Source of the DNA: Nocardioides nematodiphilus
Lineage (GTDB): Bacteria; Actinomycetota; Actinomycetes; Propionibacteriales; Nocardioidaceae
DNA length: 64,000 nt
NCBI RefSeq assembly: GCF_020216525.1
Contig: NZ_JAIWOY010000001.1
Coordinates: 62,001-126,000, forward strand
Reading direction: 5' to 3'
Shown here: positions 1-8,405 of the stretch, piece after piece
How the letters are laid out: each line of letters begins with the position of its first letter
How positions within the stretch are numbered: position 1 is the first letter of the stretch
Translations under genes and position numbers: made by a program
Notes under the pieces: generated by a model
The model's input: only the letters and a program-made list of their open reading frames with translations
Told to the model about the DNA's origin: nothing
Databases searched by the model: none

Positions 1-563
1 ACTGGGACCCGTTCCCGGCGGTCGCGGCCGGCGTGGGACCGGAGGAGGCCGAGCGCTTCCTCGCCGAGTTCGACTTCATGTCCTGGAACCACGAGCAGGA
101 CGCGGGCCGCGCCTGGCACGACGCCCTCGCCGAGCTGGAGCGGACCCACCCGCACTTCCTGCCCCACGGCCGCGCCTACGGGGACAACTTCGGCCTGTCA
201 CTGCCGGGCGCCGTTCCCGGCACCCCGCAGGTCCTGAAGGAGCTGCACGCCGCGGGCGTACCGCTGCTCGGCCTGACGAACTGGCCCCACGAGTTCTTCT
301 ACGGCTATGCGCCGGAGAAGTTCGAGTTCTTCCACCTCTTCCCCGACATCGTCGTCTCCGGGACCGAGAAGCTCGCCAAGCCCGACCCGGCGATCTACCA
401 CCTCGCGGTCGAGCGCATCGGACTGCCGGCCGAACGGCTGGTCTTCATCGACGACCGGCAGATCAACGTCGACGCCGCTATTGCCGTCGGGATGCACGGC
501 CTCCTCTTCACCGACGCCGACACGCTCCGTGCGGACCTGGTCACACTCGGCCTGCTGCCGTAG
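1..563 (+). CDS. HAD-family hydrolase, haloacid dehalogenase-like (5' end outside window)
   Basis: The frame is open from base 3 and begins in the middle of a HAD fold. The first visible residues, WDPFP, normally lie just after the nucleophile motif, so the N-terminus with the catalytic Asp is upstream of the window. Motif II is LTNW, motif III is the Lys of KPDPAIY, and motif IV is FIDDR followed by NVDAA. About 186 residues are visible, ending at a TAG stop. The spacing fits the 2-haloacid dehalogenase / epoxide hydrolase N-terminal type of small-molecule phosphatase or dehalogenase. The substrate cannot be told from sequence. The wecB-like gene follows 74 bp later with its own possible promoter, so co-transcription is uncertain. 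Confidence 0.88.
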   Translation, partial: WDPFPAVAAGVGPEEAERFLAEFDFMSWNHEQDAGRAWHDALAELERTHPHFLPHGRAYGDNFGLSLPGAVPGTPQVLKELHAAGVPLLGLTNWPHEFFYGYAPEKFEFFHLFPDIVVSGTEKLAKPDPAIYHLAVERIGLPAERLVFIDDRQINVDAAIAVGMHGLLFTDADTLRADLVTLGLLP

Positions 564-571
564 CGAGCCGG

Positions 572-600
572 TTAGGTCCGTCCCCCGCGGTCGATAGACT
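572..600 (+). promoter_or_regulatory. Candidate promoter for the wecB-wecC cluster
   Basis: TTAGGT (572-577) and TAGACT (595-600) are separated by 17 bp and lie 37 bp upstream of the epimerase start. The -10 fits the actinobacterial TANNNT rule, but the -35 is poor. The call rests only on spacing and position. Confidence 0.3.
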
Positions 601-637
601 GCGGCCGGCCATATCCGACCCCCACCCGAAGGCAGGC

Positions 638-1807
638 ATGACCACCTCCGCCACCGCCCGCCGCGTCGCCGCGATCTACGGCACCCGGCCCGAGGCGATC
701 AAGATGGCACCCCTGGTCTCCGGGCTCCAGAGCCACGACCTCATCGACGCGATCGTCGTCGTCACCGGCCAGCACCGCGAGATGCTGGACCAGGTCAACG
801 AGCTCTTCGCGATCAAGCCCGAGCACGACCTCGACCTGATGGTCCACGGCGCGACCCTCGCGGACCTGTCCAGCCGCGCGCTGCAGCGGGTGAGCGAGCT
901 TCTCGAGCAGGAGCGTCCCGACGCGGTCGTCGTCCAGGGCGACACCAGCACCGCGTTCATCGCAGCGCTGGCGGCCTTCTACCAGGGCATCCCGGTCGTG
1001 CACCTCGAGGCGGGCCTGCGCTCGGGCAACATCACCTCCCCGTTCCCGGAGGAGGCCAACCGGCGCCTGGTGGCGCCGCTGGCGAGCCTGCACCTGGCCC
1101 CCACCTCGACCTCGCGGGCCAACCTCCTGGCCGAGGGCATCGACCCCGCGATCGTGGCGACCACCGGCAACACCGTGATCGACGCGCTCCGGGAGGCCCT
1201 CACCACGCCACCGCGCTTCGCCGACGAGGCCGTCGAGGACCTCGTCCGTGCCGGTCGCCGCTTCGTCCTCGTCACCGCGCACCGCCGTGAGTCGTGGGGT
1301 GAGCCGATGCGCCAGGCGATGCTGGCCCTGCGCGACATCGCCGAGGCCGAGCCGGAGCTGGCCTTCGTCGTCCCGATGCACCGCAACCCGGTCGTGCGCG
1401 ACGTCGTCCGCGAGGTGCTGGGCGACCTGCCCCAGGTGCTGCTCACCGAGCCCTTCGACTACCACGAGTTCTGCCACACCATGCGGGCCGCCGAGCTCGT
1501 GATCAGCGACTCCGGCGGCGTCCAGGAGGAGGCACCCAGCCTCGGCAAGCCGGTGCTGGTGATGCGTGAGAACACCGAGCGTCCCGAGGCCGTCGACGCG
1601 GGCACCGTCCGCCTGGTCGGCACGGACCGGGCCACGATCCGCGACAGCGCACTCACCCTGTTGCGCGACCCCGCCGCGTACGCCGCGATGGCGAACGCGG
1701 TCAACCCGTACGGCGACGGCCACGCCGGTCCGCGCGCCGTCGCCGCCATCGCCGAGCTGCTCGGCGTCGGCGAGCGCCTCCCCGACTTCAACCCTCTCGG
1801 CACGTAG
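638..1807 (+). CDS. wecB: UDP-N-acetylglucosamine 2-epimerase (non-hydrolysing)
   Basis: The 389-residue cytoplasmic enzyme has the usual length for WecB/MnaA epimerases, which interconvert UDP-GlcNAc and UDP-ManNAc. Visible family signatures are GTRPEAIKMAPL at the N-terminus, VQGDTST, HLEAGLRSGN, TAHRRESWG and SDSGGVQEEAPSLGKPVL, covering both Rossmann domains of the GT-B-like fold. The ATG start has a purine-rich GAAGG a few bases upstream. The next gene encodes the dehydrogenase that would use its product, 8 bp away. Together they should make UDP-ManNAcA for a surface glycan such as a teichuronic-acid-like polymer. The biochemical role is well supported, but the polymer is inference. Confidence 0.95.
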   Translation: MTTSATARRVAAIYGTRPEAIKMAPLVSGLQSHDLIDAIVVVTGQHREMLDQVNELFAIKPEHDLDLMVHGATLADLSSRALQRVSELLEQERPDAVVVQGDTSTAFIAALAAFYQGIPVVHLEAGLRSGNITSPFPEEANRRLVAPLASLHLAPTSTSRANLLAEGIDPAIVATTGNTVIDALREALTTPPRFADEAVEDLVRAGRRFVLVTAHRRESWGEPMRQAMLALRDIAEAEPELAFVVPMHRNPVVRDVVREVLGDLPQVLLTEPFDYHEFCHTMRAAELVISDSGGVQEEAPSLGKPVLVMRENTERPEAVDAGTVRLVGTDRATIRDSALTLLRDPAAYAAMANAVNPYGDGHAGPRAVAAIAELLGVGERLPDFNPLGT

Positions 1808-1815
1808 GAGCAACC

Positions 1816-3057
1816 ATGTTCGATCGCGGAGTGTCCGTCATCGGGCTCGGCTACATCGGCCTGCCCACCAGCGCAGTGATCGCCGCCCAGGGCGTACGCG
1901 TCCACGGCGTCGACGTCAATGCCGCGACCGTGGAAGCGGTCAACGCCGGCAAGGTCCCCATCGTGGAGCCCGACCTCGACGTGGCGGTGGCCGGAGCGGT
2001 CGCCCGCGGCTACCTCACCGCGGCGACCGCGGCCGCCCCGGCCGACGTCCACATCCTCGCGGTGCCGACGCCCTTCCGCGAGGGACACCAGCCCGACCTG
2101 AGCTACGTGCAGGCAGCCGCGGAGGCCGTCGCGCCGCACCTCCAGCCCGGCGACATCGTCATCCTCGAGTCGACCTCCCCGCCGGGGACCACCTTCAAGG
2201 TGAGCGAGTGGATCGCGGCCCAGCGCCCCGACCTGCGGATGCCGCACGTGGACGCCGAGAACCCCGACATCCACGTCGCGCACTGCCCCGAGCGGGTGCT
2301 GCCCGGCCGGATCATGGTCGAGCTGATCACCAACGACCGTGTCGTGGGCGGCCTGACTCCGGCCTGCGCGACACGTGCCGCCGAGCTGTACGCCCTCTTC
2401 TGCAAGGGCGAGATCCTGCTGACCGATGCGGCCAGCGCCGAGATGGCCAAGCTGGTCGAGAACTCCTTCCGCGACGTCAACATCGCCTTCGCCAACGAGC
2501 TGTCGAACATCTGCGAGCGGCTGGGCTTCGACGTCTGGGAGATCATCCGGCTCGCCAACCGCCACCCGCGCGTCAACGTGCTCAACCCCGGCCCCGGCGT
2601 CGGTGGGCACTGCATCGCTGTCGATCCGTGGTTCATCGTCGCTGCCGCCCCGGAGGAGGCCGTCCTCATCCGGCACGCCCGGGAGACCAACGACGCCCGC
2701 CCCGCCGGCGTCGTGCAGCGGATCCGTGAGGTCACCCGCGCCGGCGAGGCCGTCGCCTGCCTCGGCCTGGCCTTCAAGGCCAACATCGACGACATGCGCG
2801 AGAGCCCGGCCGTCCACGTCGTCGCCGAGCTGGCCGCTGCCGAGCCCGACCGCACCATCCTCGCCGTCGAGCCGCACGTCAGCGCGCTGCCCAAGGAGCT
2901 GGCCGGGCTGCCCAACGTCCGCCTGGTCGGCCTGGAGGAGGCGGTCGCCCAGGCCGGCACGATCGCGCTGCTCGTCGACCACCAGGCCTTCAACGCCGTC
3001 GACCGCACCGACCTCGACGCCAAGAGCGTCGTCGACACCCGCGGCTTCTGGCGCTGA
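1816..3057 (+). CDS. wecC: UDP-N-acetyl-D-mannosamine dehydrogenase
   Basis: This 413-residue UDP-sugar 6-dehydrogenase should oxidise UDP-ManNAc to UDP-ManNAcA with two NAD+. The N-terminal Rossmann motif is GLGYIGLPTS (about residues 10-19). The central helix carries the catalytic Lys in AEMAKLVENSFRDVNIAFANE (about 208-228). The active-site Cys266 sits in GGHCIAVDPWF, and the C-terminal domain shows LGLAFKANIDDMRESPA. ManNAc specificity is inferred from the adjacent epimerase and from overall resemblance to WecC. A UDP-GlcNAc dehydrogenase remains possible. An AGGAG ribosome site lies just upstream of the ATG. Confidence 0.93.
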   Translation: MFDRGVSVIGLGYIGLPTSAVIAAQGVRVHGVDVNAATVEAVNAGKVPIVEPDLDVAVAGAVARGYLTAATAAAPADVHILAVPTPFREGHQPDLSYVQAAAEAVAPHLQPGDIVILESTSPPGTTFKVSEWIAAQRPDLRMPHVDAENPDIHVAHCPERVLPGRIMVELITNDRVVGGLTPACATRAAELYALFCKGEILLTDAASAEMAKLVENSFRDVNIAFANELSNICERLGFDVWEIIRLANRHPRVNVLNPGPGVGGHCIAVDPWFIVAAAPEEAVLIRHARETNDARPAGVVQRIREVTRAGEAVACLGLAFKANIDDMRESPAVHVVAELAAAEPDRTILAVEPHVSALPKELAGLPNVRLVGLEEAVAQAGTIALLVDHQAFNAVDRTDLDAKSVVDTRGFWR

Positions 3058-3089
3058 CCGGCCGTCCCGGGTAGCAGAGGAGAGATCGA

Positions 3090-4022
3090 GTGAGCCAACG
3101 ACGTCACGCCGTGGTCTTCGCCGACGAGGCCCGGGAGGGCGGCCGGATCTACGGCTCGCTCTTCGACCACGTCCGCTTGGAGACGTACGACGCCCTGAGC
3201 CAGGTCCTGACCACGCCCCCCCTGGTCCTGGCGCTGACCGGGAGCGGCATGGACGCGGCGCTGGGCACGATCCTCGCGCGCCGGCCCGCGGGGCTCGCCG
3301 AGCTGCACCTGCACGTCGACCACGTTACCTCTCCGATGATCGCCCGACGTCTCGCCGAGGCACCGGGCTGGACCGTGACCGACCTGGGGCGTGCCGGTGA
3401 CGGCAGCGCGGTGCTGGTCGTCGAGCAGGTCGCGTCCGGCGAGGACGCCCCTCGTACGGAGGCGGCACTGACGCTCTCACTCGAAGCGCTCCGCCCGCAG
3501 GAGCTCGCACCGGCGTGGCCGGAGGCGCTCAAGCTGCGGCCCGCCCCCCGCCCGAAGCAGGGGCCCGCGGAGCCCGCCGCCGCACCGGCACGTGGCGCGC
3601 TCTCGGGCTGGCGCACGATCCTGGGCCTGACCGCCGGCGCGGCGGTGCTCGTCGTGGTGCTGCTGGTCGTGCTCGCCGTCGTCGGCGGCTTCGAGGCCGT
3701 GGTGATCGGCCTGCTGGTCGGCATCGCCATGCTGCTCCTGGTCGCCACGGCCGGGGTCGCGTACGCCGTGAGCCTGCTGCGCCGCGCAAGCGTCGAGCGC
3801 GGCTCGCACGCCGCGGGCCTCGCCACGGAGCTCACCCAGCTGCGCGCCGTGTCCGACAACCTCCTGCGGCGCCAGCGGAAGATCCACGAGCACGCCCGCC
3901 GCGCCGACCGGACGACGACCGCCCTCGCGGCCAAGCAGGCCGGTCTCGAGGAGTACGTCGCGGAGTTCGCCGGCCAGTTCACCGCCGCCCAGGCGGCGGC
4001 AGCCGAGCGTCACACGGACTGA
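3090..4022 (+). CDS. Unknown two-TM coiled-coil membrane protein in glycan cluster
   Basis: I do not recognise this 310-residue protein. Residues 1-140 form a soluble domain with no familiar motif. A Pro/Ala-rich linker follows (about 150-170), then two transmembrane helices (about 175-198 and 203-229). A charged helical C-terminus rich in heptad-like Leu/Arg/Ala (about 232-305) looks like a coiled coil. The topology would leave both ends in the cytoplasm. It starts with GTG after a good GAGGAG site. It is co-directional with wecB and wecC and lies 8 bp before the glycosyltransferase, so a role in assembling or anchoring the same glycan machinery is plausible but unproven. Confidence 0.8.
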   Translation: MSQRRHAVVFADEAREGGRIYGSLFDHVRLETYDALSQVLTTPPLVLALTGSGMDAALGTILARRPAGLAELHLHVDHVTSPMIARRLAEAPGWTVTDLGRAGDGSAVLVVEQVASGEDAPRTEAALTLSLEALRPQELAPAWPEALKLRPAPRPKQGPAEPAAAPARGALSGWRTILGLTAGAAVLVVVLLVVLAVVGGFEAVVIGLLVGIAMLLLVATAGVAYAVSLLRRASVERGSHAAGLATELTQLRAVSDNLLRRQRKIHEHARRADRTTTALAAKQAGLEEYVAEFAGQFTAAQAAAAERHTD

Positions 4023-4030
4023 GGCCACCC

Positions 4031-6187
4031 ATGCCCGATCAGCACCCGGCCCCCGGGGCCGCGCAGCGACCGCTCGTCTCCGTCATCCTGGCGACCTATC
4101 AGGGCGCCGACCGGATCGGCACCTGCCTGGACTCGCTGCTCGCCCAGTCCCTGCCCGCCGAGCACTTCGAGATCATCGTGGTGCAGAACGGCCCGGCGTG
4201 TGCCACGCCGTCGGTCGTCGCGGCCGTCCAGGAGCGATCGCCGGCCCACACGCTGCGCCTGATCGAGACCACCGAGGCCGGCGCCGCGAACGCCCGCAAC
4301 CTCGGCCTCGACGCCGCCCGTGGCCGGTTCATCACGATCGTCGACGACGACGACTGGGTCAGCCCCGGGTTCCTGCAGGTGCTGCTCGAGGAGGCGCGGT
4401 CACACCAGGTGCCGGCCGCGCTGATGTGCGACATCGCCCCGGATGCGGCGCCCGGCTCCACCGAGGGAAGCCTCGCCAACTACTACAGCAGCCGTCTGCT
4501 CGCGTACGCCGGCGAGGCCATCGAGCCCGCCGAGGTGCCCACGACGATGAGCCTGCACGCCGGCAAGCTGCTGCCCGCCGACCTGTGCCGACGGGTCCGG
4601 TACGACACCGAGCTGCGCAGCGGGGAGGACTTCGTCTTCCTCGCGAGTCTGCACGCGGCGAGCCCGCACCGCGTCCGCGTCCTCGGACCGGAGTCCGGTG
4701 CGCTCTACTACCGCTCCCTGCGCGCCGACAGCGTCTCGCGTCGGGACCTGACCTACGACTTCGCCGTCACCGAGCGGCTCGACTGCATCGCCGCGCTGGG
4801 CCGGATCACCGCCGGCGGGGGCCGCCCCCTGCACGACACGTCGATCCAGGTGATCGACGCCCTCGTACGGGCCCAGGCCACCTTCTGCGCGCGCTATCTC
4901 GAGGAGAACCCCGACGACCGTGAGCGGGTCGTCGCCGACGCCCGGGGTCGAGCGATCCGCGAGCCGATGTTCTGGTCGACGATCAACCGCGGCCAGGCCC
5001 GCGAGATCTCGATGCTCTACCTCTTCCCGCCCTACCAGGACACCAGCGCCCTGGTCGCGGCACGGCGGCTGCGCGCCCACGGGCGGATCACCGACGTGAT
5101 CAGCCAGGCGACGGACCACAACCGCGACCTGGACCGCTCCTCCCTCCAGATCGCCGCCCGCTTCGTGGGCCAGCACGTCGTGCTGCCCGGCACCGGCGCG
5201 GCCCAGTCCTCGTGGTCCCCGACCGTGCGGTGGGCCGAGGACGCCGTGGCCCGCGCGGAGAAGATGGCCAAGGCCAACGGGCGTCCGTACGAGCGGCTCT
5301 ACACCCGCGCGATGGCCCCGCAGTCGCACTTCGCCGGCGCGTTGATGAAGCTGCGCCACCCGGACATCCGCTGGAGCGCGGAGTTCTCCGACCCGATGCA
5401 CTACAACGCCTACGGCCAGACGAGGGTCGGGGACATCGGCGAGGCGGGCCAGGACCCGCTGCGCACAGCACTGACCGAGCGCATCGTCGCGGCCGGCTTC
5501 GCGCCGCCGAGCACCGACCGGCTCTTCGAGTGGTCGGAGATCGTCGCGTACGCGCTCGCCGACGAGATCGTCTTCACCAACGAGAACCAGCGCCGCTTCA
5601 TGCTCGACTACACCAGCGACCGGGCCCTGGCGGCGCGCGCCGAGGCGATCTCGACGGTGAGCCACCACCCCACGCTGCCGCCGGAGTTCTACGAGATGGC
5701 GGCGTTCGCCGAGGAGCTCGAGCCGGGGACGATCAACATCGCCTACTTCGGCGCGTTCTACCTCACCCGCGGGCTCACCGAGGTCACCACCGCGTTGCAG
5801 CACCTGACCTCGGCGGAGCGCCGTGCTGTCCGGCTGCATGTCTACACCGCCGACCCGGCGGCGCTGCGCCTCGAGGCGCTCAGGAGCGGGCTGGCCGACG
5901 TGATCCGGCCGCACCACTACCTGCCGTTCCTGGAGTTCCTGGCTGCGACCACGCACTTCGACGGCCTGATCGTCAACGACGCCGCGACGCGGCAGCACCA
6001 CGACATCAATCCGTACCTGCCCTCGAAGATCTCCGACTACCGCGGGAGCGGGACGCCGATCTGGTCCATCGTGGAGCCGGGAAGCGTGCTCAGCACCCTG
6101 CCGACCGCCTATCGCAGCACCTTGGGCGACGTCGAGGGTGCGCTGCGGGTCATCCGCGAGGTCATCGCCGCCGGCCCGCAGCACTGA
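4031..6187 (+). CDS. Two-domain glycosyltransferase (GT2 N-terminus, GT-B-like C-terminus)
   Basis: The protein has 718 residues from the ATG at 4031. The open frame extends upstream but is only a shadow of the previous gene. The N-terminal 250 or so residues are a GT2 (GT-A) domain: SVILATYQG near the start, the Asn/Arg helix AGAANARN, and the metal-binding Asp run IVDDDDW around residues 105-108. A second half (about 320-718) looks like a GT-B-type transferase, with YFGAFYLTRG and a late nucleotide-site-like stretch NPYLPSKISDYRGSGTPIW. No transmembrane segment is evident. Next to ManNAcA synthesis genes it probably adds one or two sugars to a surface polymer. Domain two is less certain than domain one. 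Confidence 0.82.
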   Translation: MPDQHPAPGAAQRPLVSVILATYQGADRIGTCLDSLLAQSLPAEHFEIIVVQNGPACATPSVVAAVQERSPAHTLRLIETTEAGAANARNLGLDAARGRFITIVDDDDWVSPGFLQVLLEEARSHQVPAALMCDIAPDAAPGSTEGSLANYYSSRLLAYAGEAIEPAEVPTTMSLHAGKLLPADLCRRVRYDTELRSGEDFVFLASLHAASPHRVRVLGPESGALYYRSLRADSVSRRDLTYDFAVTERLDCIAALGRITAGGGRPLHDTSIQVIDALVRAQATFCARYLEENPDDRERVVADARGRAIREPMFWSTINRGQAREISMLYLFPPYQDTSALVAARRLRAHGRITDVISQATDHNRDLDRSSLQIAARFVGQHVVLPGTGAAQSSWSPTVRWAEDAVARAEKMAKANGRPYERLYTRAMAPQSHFAGALMKLRHPDIRWSAEFSDPMHYNAYGQTRVGDIGEAGQDPLRTALTERIVAAGFAPPSTDRLFEWSEIVAYALADEIVFTNENQRRFMLDYTSDRALAARAEAISTVSHHPTLPPEFYEMAAFAEELEPGTINIAYFGAFYLTRGLTEVTTALQHLTSAERRAVRLHVYTADPAALRLEALRSGLADVIRPHHYLPFLEFLAATTHFDGLIVNDAATRQHHDINPYLPSKISDYRGSGTPIWSIVEPGSVLSTLPTAYRSTLGDVEGALRVIREVIAAGPQH

Positions 6188-6220
6188 CCGGTCCACAGCA
6201 CCGCGCGGCCCGCCGCACGG

Positions 6221-7540
6221 CTAGGGGACCGGCAGCTCGGGCAAGGAGAGCTCGCGCAGCCAGGCGTCGAAGAGCGGCGTCAGGTCGCGGCCGGTGAGCT
6301 CGGTGGTGAGCTCCTCGAAGTCGGCCGTCGTCACCGTGCCGCCGTCGTGGCGCGCCACCCAGGTCCGCAGCAGGTCGAAGAACGCCTCGTCGCCGAGTTC
6401 GCCGCGCACGGCGTGCAGGGTCAGCGCGCCGCGCTTGTAGACCCGGTCGTCGAACATGTGCTCCGGGCCGGGATCGGCCAGCAGCAGGTCCTGCGGCAGG
6501 TCCGCGAGCCGCTCGTGGTGACGTCGGGCCTGGACGTCACAGGTGTCGTAGCCGCCGGCCTCCGACCAGAGCCACTCCGCGTAGCAGGCGAAGCCCTCGT
6601 GCAGCCAGATGTCCTTCCACTCGCGCAGGGTGACGGCGTTGCCGAACCACTGGTGGGCCAACTCGTGCGCGACCAGTCGCACTTCGGACCACTCACCGGT
6701 GAGGAAGTTGCGCCCGAAGGTCGACAGCGACTGCGACTCCAGCGGGATCTCGAGGTCGTCGTCGGTCACCACGGCGGTGTAGCGGGGGAAGGGATACGGC
6801 CCGAAGGCCTCGCTGAAGTAGTCGAGCATCTCGCGCTGGCGGTCGAAGGAGCGCGCGTAGTCGGCGCTCGCCTCCTCGTCCTCGGGGATGGCCCCGTAGA
6901 TCGGGACGCCGTCCCCGGCGTCCGGCACGAGCCGGTAGCGACCGATCTGCACGGTGGCCAGATAGGTGGCCATCGGCTCGTCCTGCTCGTAGTGCCAGGT
7001 CTCCCCGCTCCCCCGCTGCCGGCGGCTGACCAGGGTGCCGTTGGAGACGACCGCGTAGTTCTGCGCCGTGCTCACCCGGATCGAGTACGGCGCCTTGTCG
7101 CTGGGCCGGTCGTTGCACGGGAACCAGGACGGGGCGCCGTGCGGCTGACCGGCGACGATCACGCCGTCGGTGAGCTCCTCCCAGCCCGCGTCGCCGTGGT
7201 GCGCGAGCACGATCTGGCGCGGCCGGCCGGCGTACCTCACCTGGATCGTGAACGACTGCCCGGAGCGCAGCGCGCGCTTGAGCGTGAGCACGAGCCGGTG
7301 GTCGCGGTGGACCCACTTCGCGGGCGCCCTGCCGTCGACGGTGACCTTGGCGACCTGCAGGTAGGCCAGGTCGAGCACGACCCGGTCGGTGTCGGTGTCG
7401 GCGACGGCGGTGATCGCCGCCGTCCCGGCGAGCCGGTTGCTCTCCAGGTCGTAGGAGAGGTCCAGGTCGTAGTGCGTGGCACTCCAGGCGAGATCGCCGT
7501 GGCCCGGGAGGTACGCGTCGGCGGTCGGCAGGGAGGTCAT
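6221..7540 (-). CDS. M1-family zinc metallopeptidase (aminopeptidase N-like, short form)
   Basis: The 439-residue protein has the M1 gluzincin site HELAHQWFGN (zinc ligands His292 and His296, catalytic Glu293) and the third ligand in HEGFACYAEW (Glu315). LESQSLSTF around 267-275 stands where full-length aminopeptidases have the exopeptidase GAMEN-type motif. The protein stops after the catalytic domain plus a short helical tail, so it lacks the large C-terminal ERAP-like domain of 850-residue family members. This short two-domain form is common in actinobacteria. No signal peptide is seen, suggesting a cytoplasmic peptidase. It is convergent with the glycosyltransferase and divergent from the secreted protein at 7654. 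Confidence 0.93.
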   Translation of the reverse strand: MTSLPTADAYLPGHGDLAWSATHYDLDLSYDLESNRLAGTAAITAVADTDTDRVVLDLAYLQVAKVTVDGRAPAKWVHRDHRLVLTLKRALRSGQSFTIQVRYAGRPRQIVLAHHGDAGWEELTDGVIVAGQPHGAPSWFPCNDRPSDKAPYSIRVSTAQNYAVVSNGTLVSRRQRGSGETWHYEQDEPMATYLATVQIGRYRLVPDAGDGVPIYGAIPEDEEASADYARSFDRQREMLDYFSEAFGPYPFPRYTAVVTDDDLEIPLESQSLSTFGRNFLTGEWSEVRLVAHELAHQWFGNAVTLREWKDIWLHEGFACYAEWLWSEAGGYDTCDVQARRHHERLADLPQDLLLADPGPEHMFDDRVYKRGALTLHAVRGELGDEAFFDLLRTWVARHDGGTVTTADFEELTTELTGRDLTPLFDAWLRELSLPELPVP

Positions 7541-7653
7541 GGCGCGCCCAGGCTATCCGGACGGCTGGCTAGACCAGTCCGACCCGCCGGTTTCACCGCT
7601 CCGGGACCGGGGAAGGTGCACAACACCTGATCCGTCTTTACCTGGGAGTGTCC

Positions 7654-8325
7654 ATGAACATCCGCTCGACGCTCGTCCGCATCGCAGCGCTGGCGCTGGT
7701 GGCGGCACCGGTCGCGGTGCTCGCCCCGGCCCCGGCCGCGCATGCTGCCGAGACCCTGACGACGACCACCACCCTGACGCTGTACTACAACCGGACGGTC
7801 GCCTACGGCGACACCGTCGATCTCGTCGGCAAGGTCGTCGGCTCCGACACCTACTCGGCGTACGACGGGACCGCCCAGCTGCAGGCGTCCCCGTACCCCT
7901 ACACGAGCTGGACGACCGTGGCGACGCAGGAGGCCTCCGGCTTCATGCTCTTCAACGACCTGAAGCCGTCGATCAGCACGCACTACCGCCTCGTCTACGG
8001 CGGCTTCACCGCGACGGACACCTACTCCGACTCGTACACGCCCTCGACCAGCGCCGTCGTCTCCCAGGCCGTCTCGCGCAAGCTCATCGTCCACAACCAC
8101 CGGCTGCACCTGTTCGGTGCGGTGAAGCCGGGCGGGCGACTGAAGCTGGTCTTCGCGCGCAAGGCGCACGGCAAGTACCGGCACTGGTTCACCACCAAGA
8201 CCAAGAAGAACGGCAAGTGGGAGCACACCATCCACGGTGCGATCGGCACCAAGGTGCGCATCAGCGTGCCGGGCGGCCCCGGCTACGCACCCGCCTACCA
8301 GTTCGGCTCGATCGTCGCCGGCTGA
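7654..8325 (+). CDS. Secreted protein of unknown function, Ig-like beta-rich
   Basis: The 223-residue protein starts with a clear signal peptide: NIRSTLVRIAALALV, a hydrophobic core and AHA-AE as the likely cleavage site near residue 32. The mature part begins Thr-rich and shows alternating beta-type sequence, YGDTVDLVGKV and HNHRLHLFGAVKPGG, as in bacterial Ig-like or stress-protein repeats. The C-terminus is basic (KTKKNGKWEHT). The ATG at 7654 is chosen over the in-frame GTG at 7648 because GGGAG at 7644-7648 is correctly placed only for the ATG. No enzymatic motif is visible. A cell-surface or exported structural role is the most that can be said. Confidence 0.78.
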   Translation: MNIRSTLVRIAALALVAAPVAVLAPAPAAHAAETLTTTTTLTLYYNRTVAYGDTVDLVGKVVGSDTYSAYDGTAQLQASPYPYTSWTTVATQEASGFMLFNDLKPSISTHYRLVYGGFTATDTYSDSYTPSTSAVVSQAVSRKLIVHNHRLHLFGAVKPGGRLKLVFARKAHGKYRHWFTTKTKKNGKWEHTIHGAIGTKVRISVPGGPGYAPAYQFGSIVAG

Positions 8326-8341
8326 TCCACTCCCCTGTCCC

Positions 8342-8405
8342 ATCGGCCCCTGGTCCCGAGTGAGCCGACCCGCGCGGAGCACGGCTACTCGGCCCAGGGG
8401 CCGAT
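8342..8405. terminator. Possible long-loop inverted repeat between convergent genes
   Basis: Arms 8342-8353 and 8394-8405 are perfect 12-bp complements (ATCGGCCCCTGG), but a 40-base loop separates them, and the right arm lies inside the last codons of the NRPS gene. It may help terminate either convergent gene. The long loop makes this weak. Confidence 0.3.

Noticed and set aside
6188..6232. Terminator between the glycosyltransferase and M1 peptidase genes
   Set aside because: CCGGTCC and GGACCGG pair but with a loop over 30 bases and no T tract.
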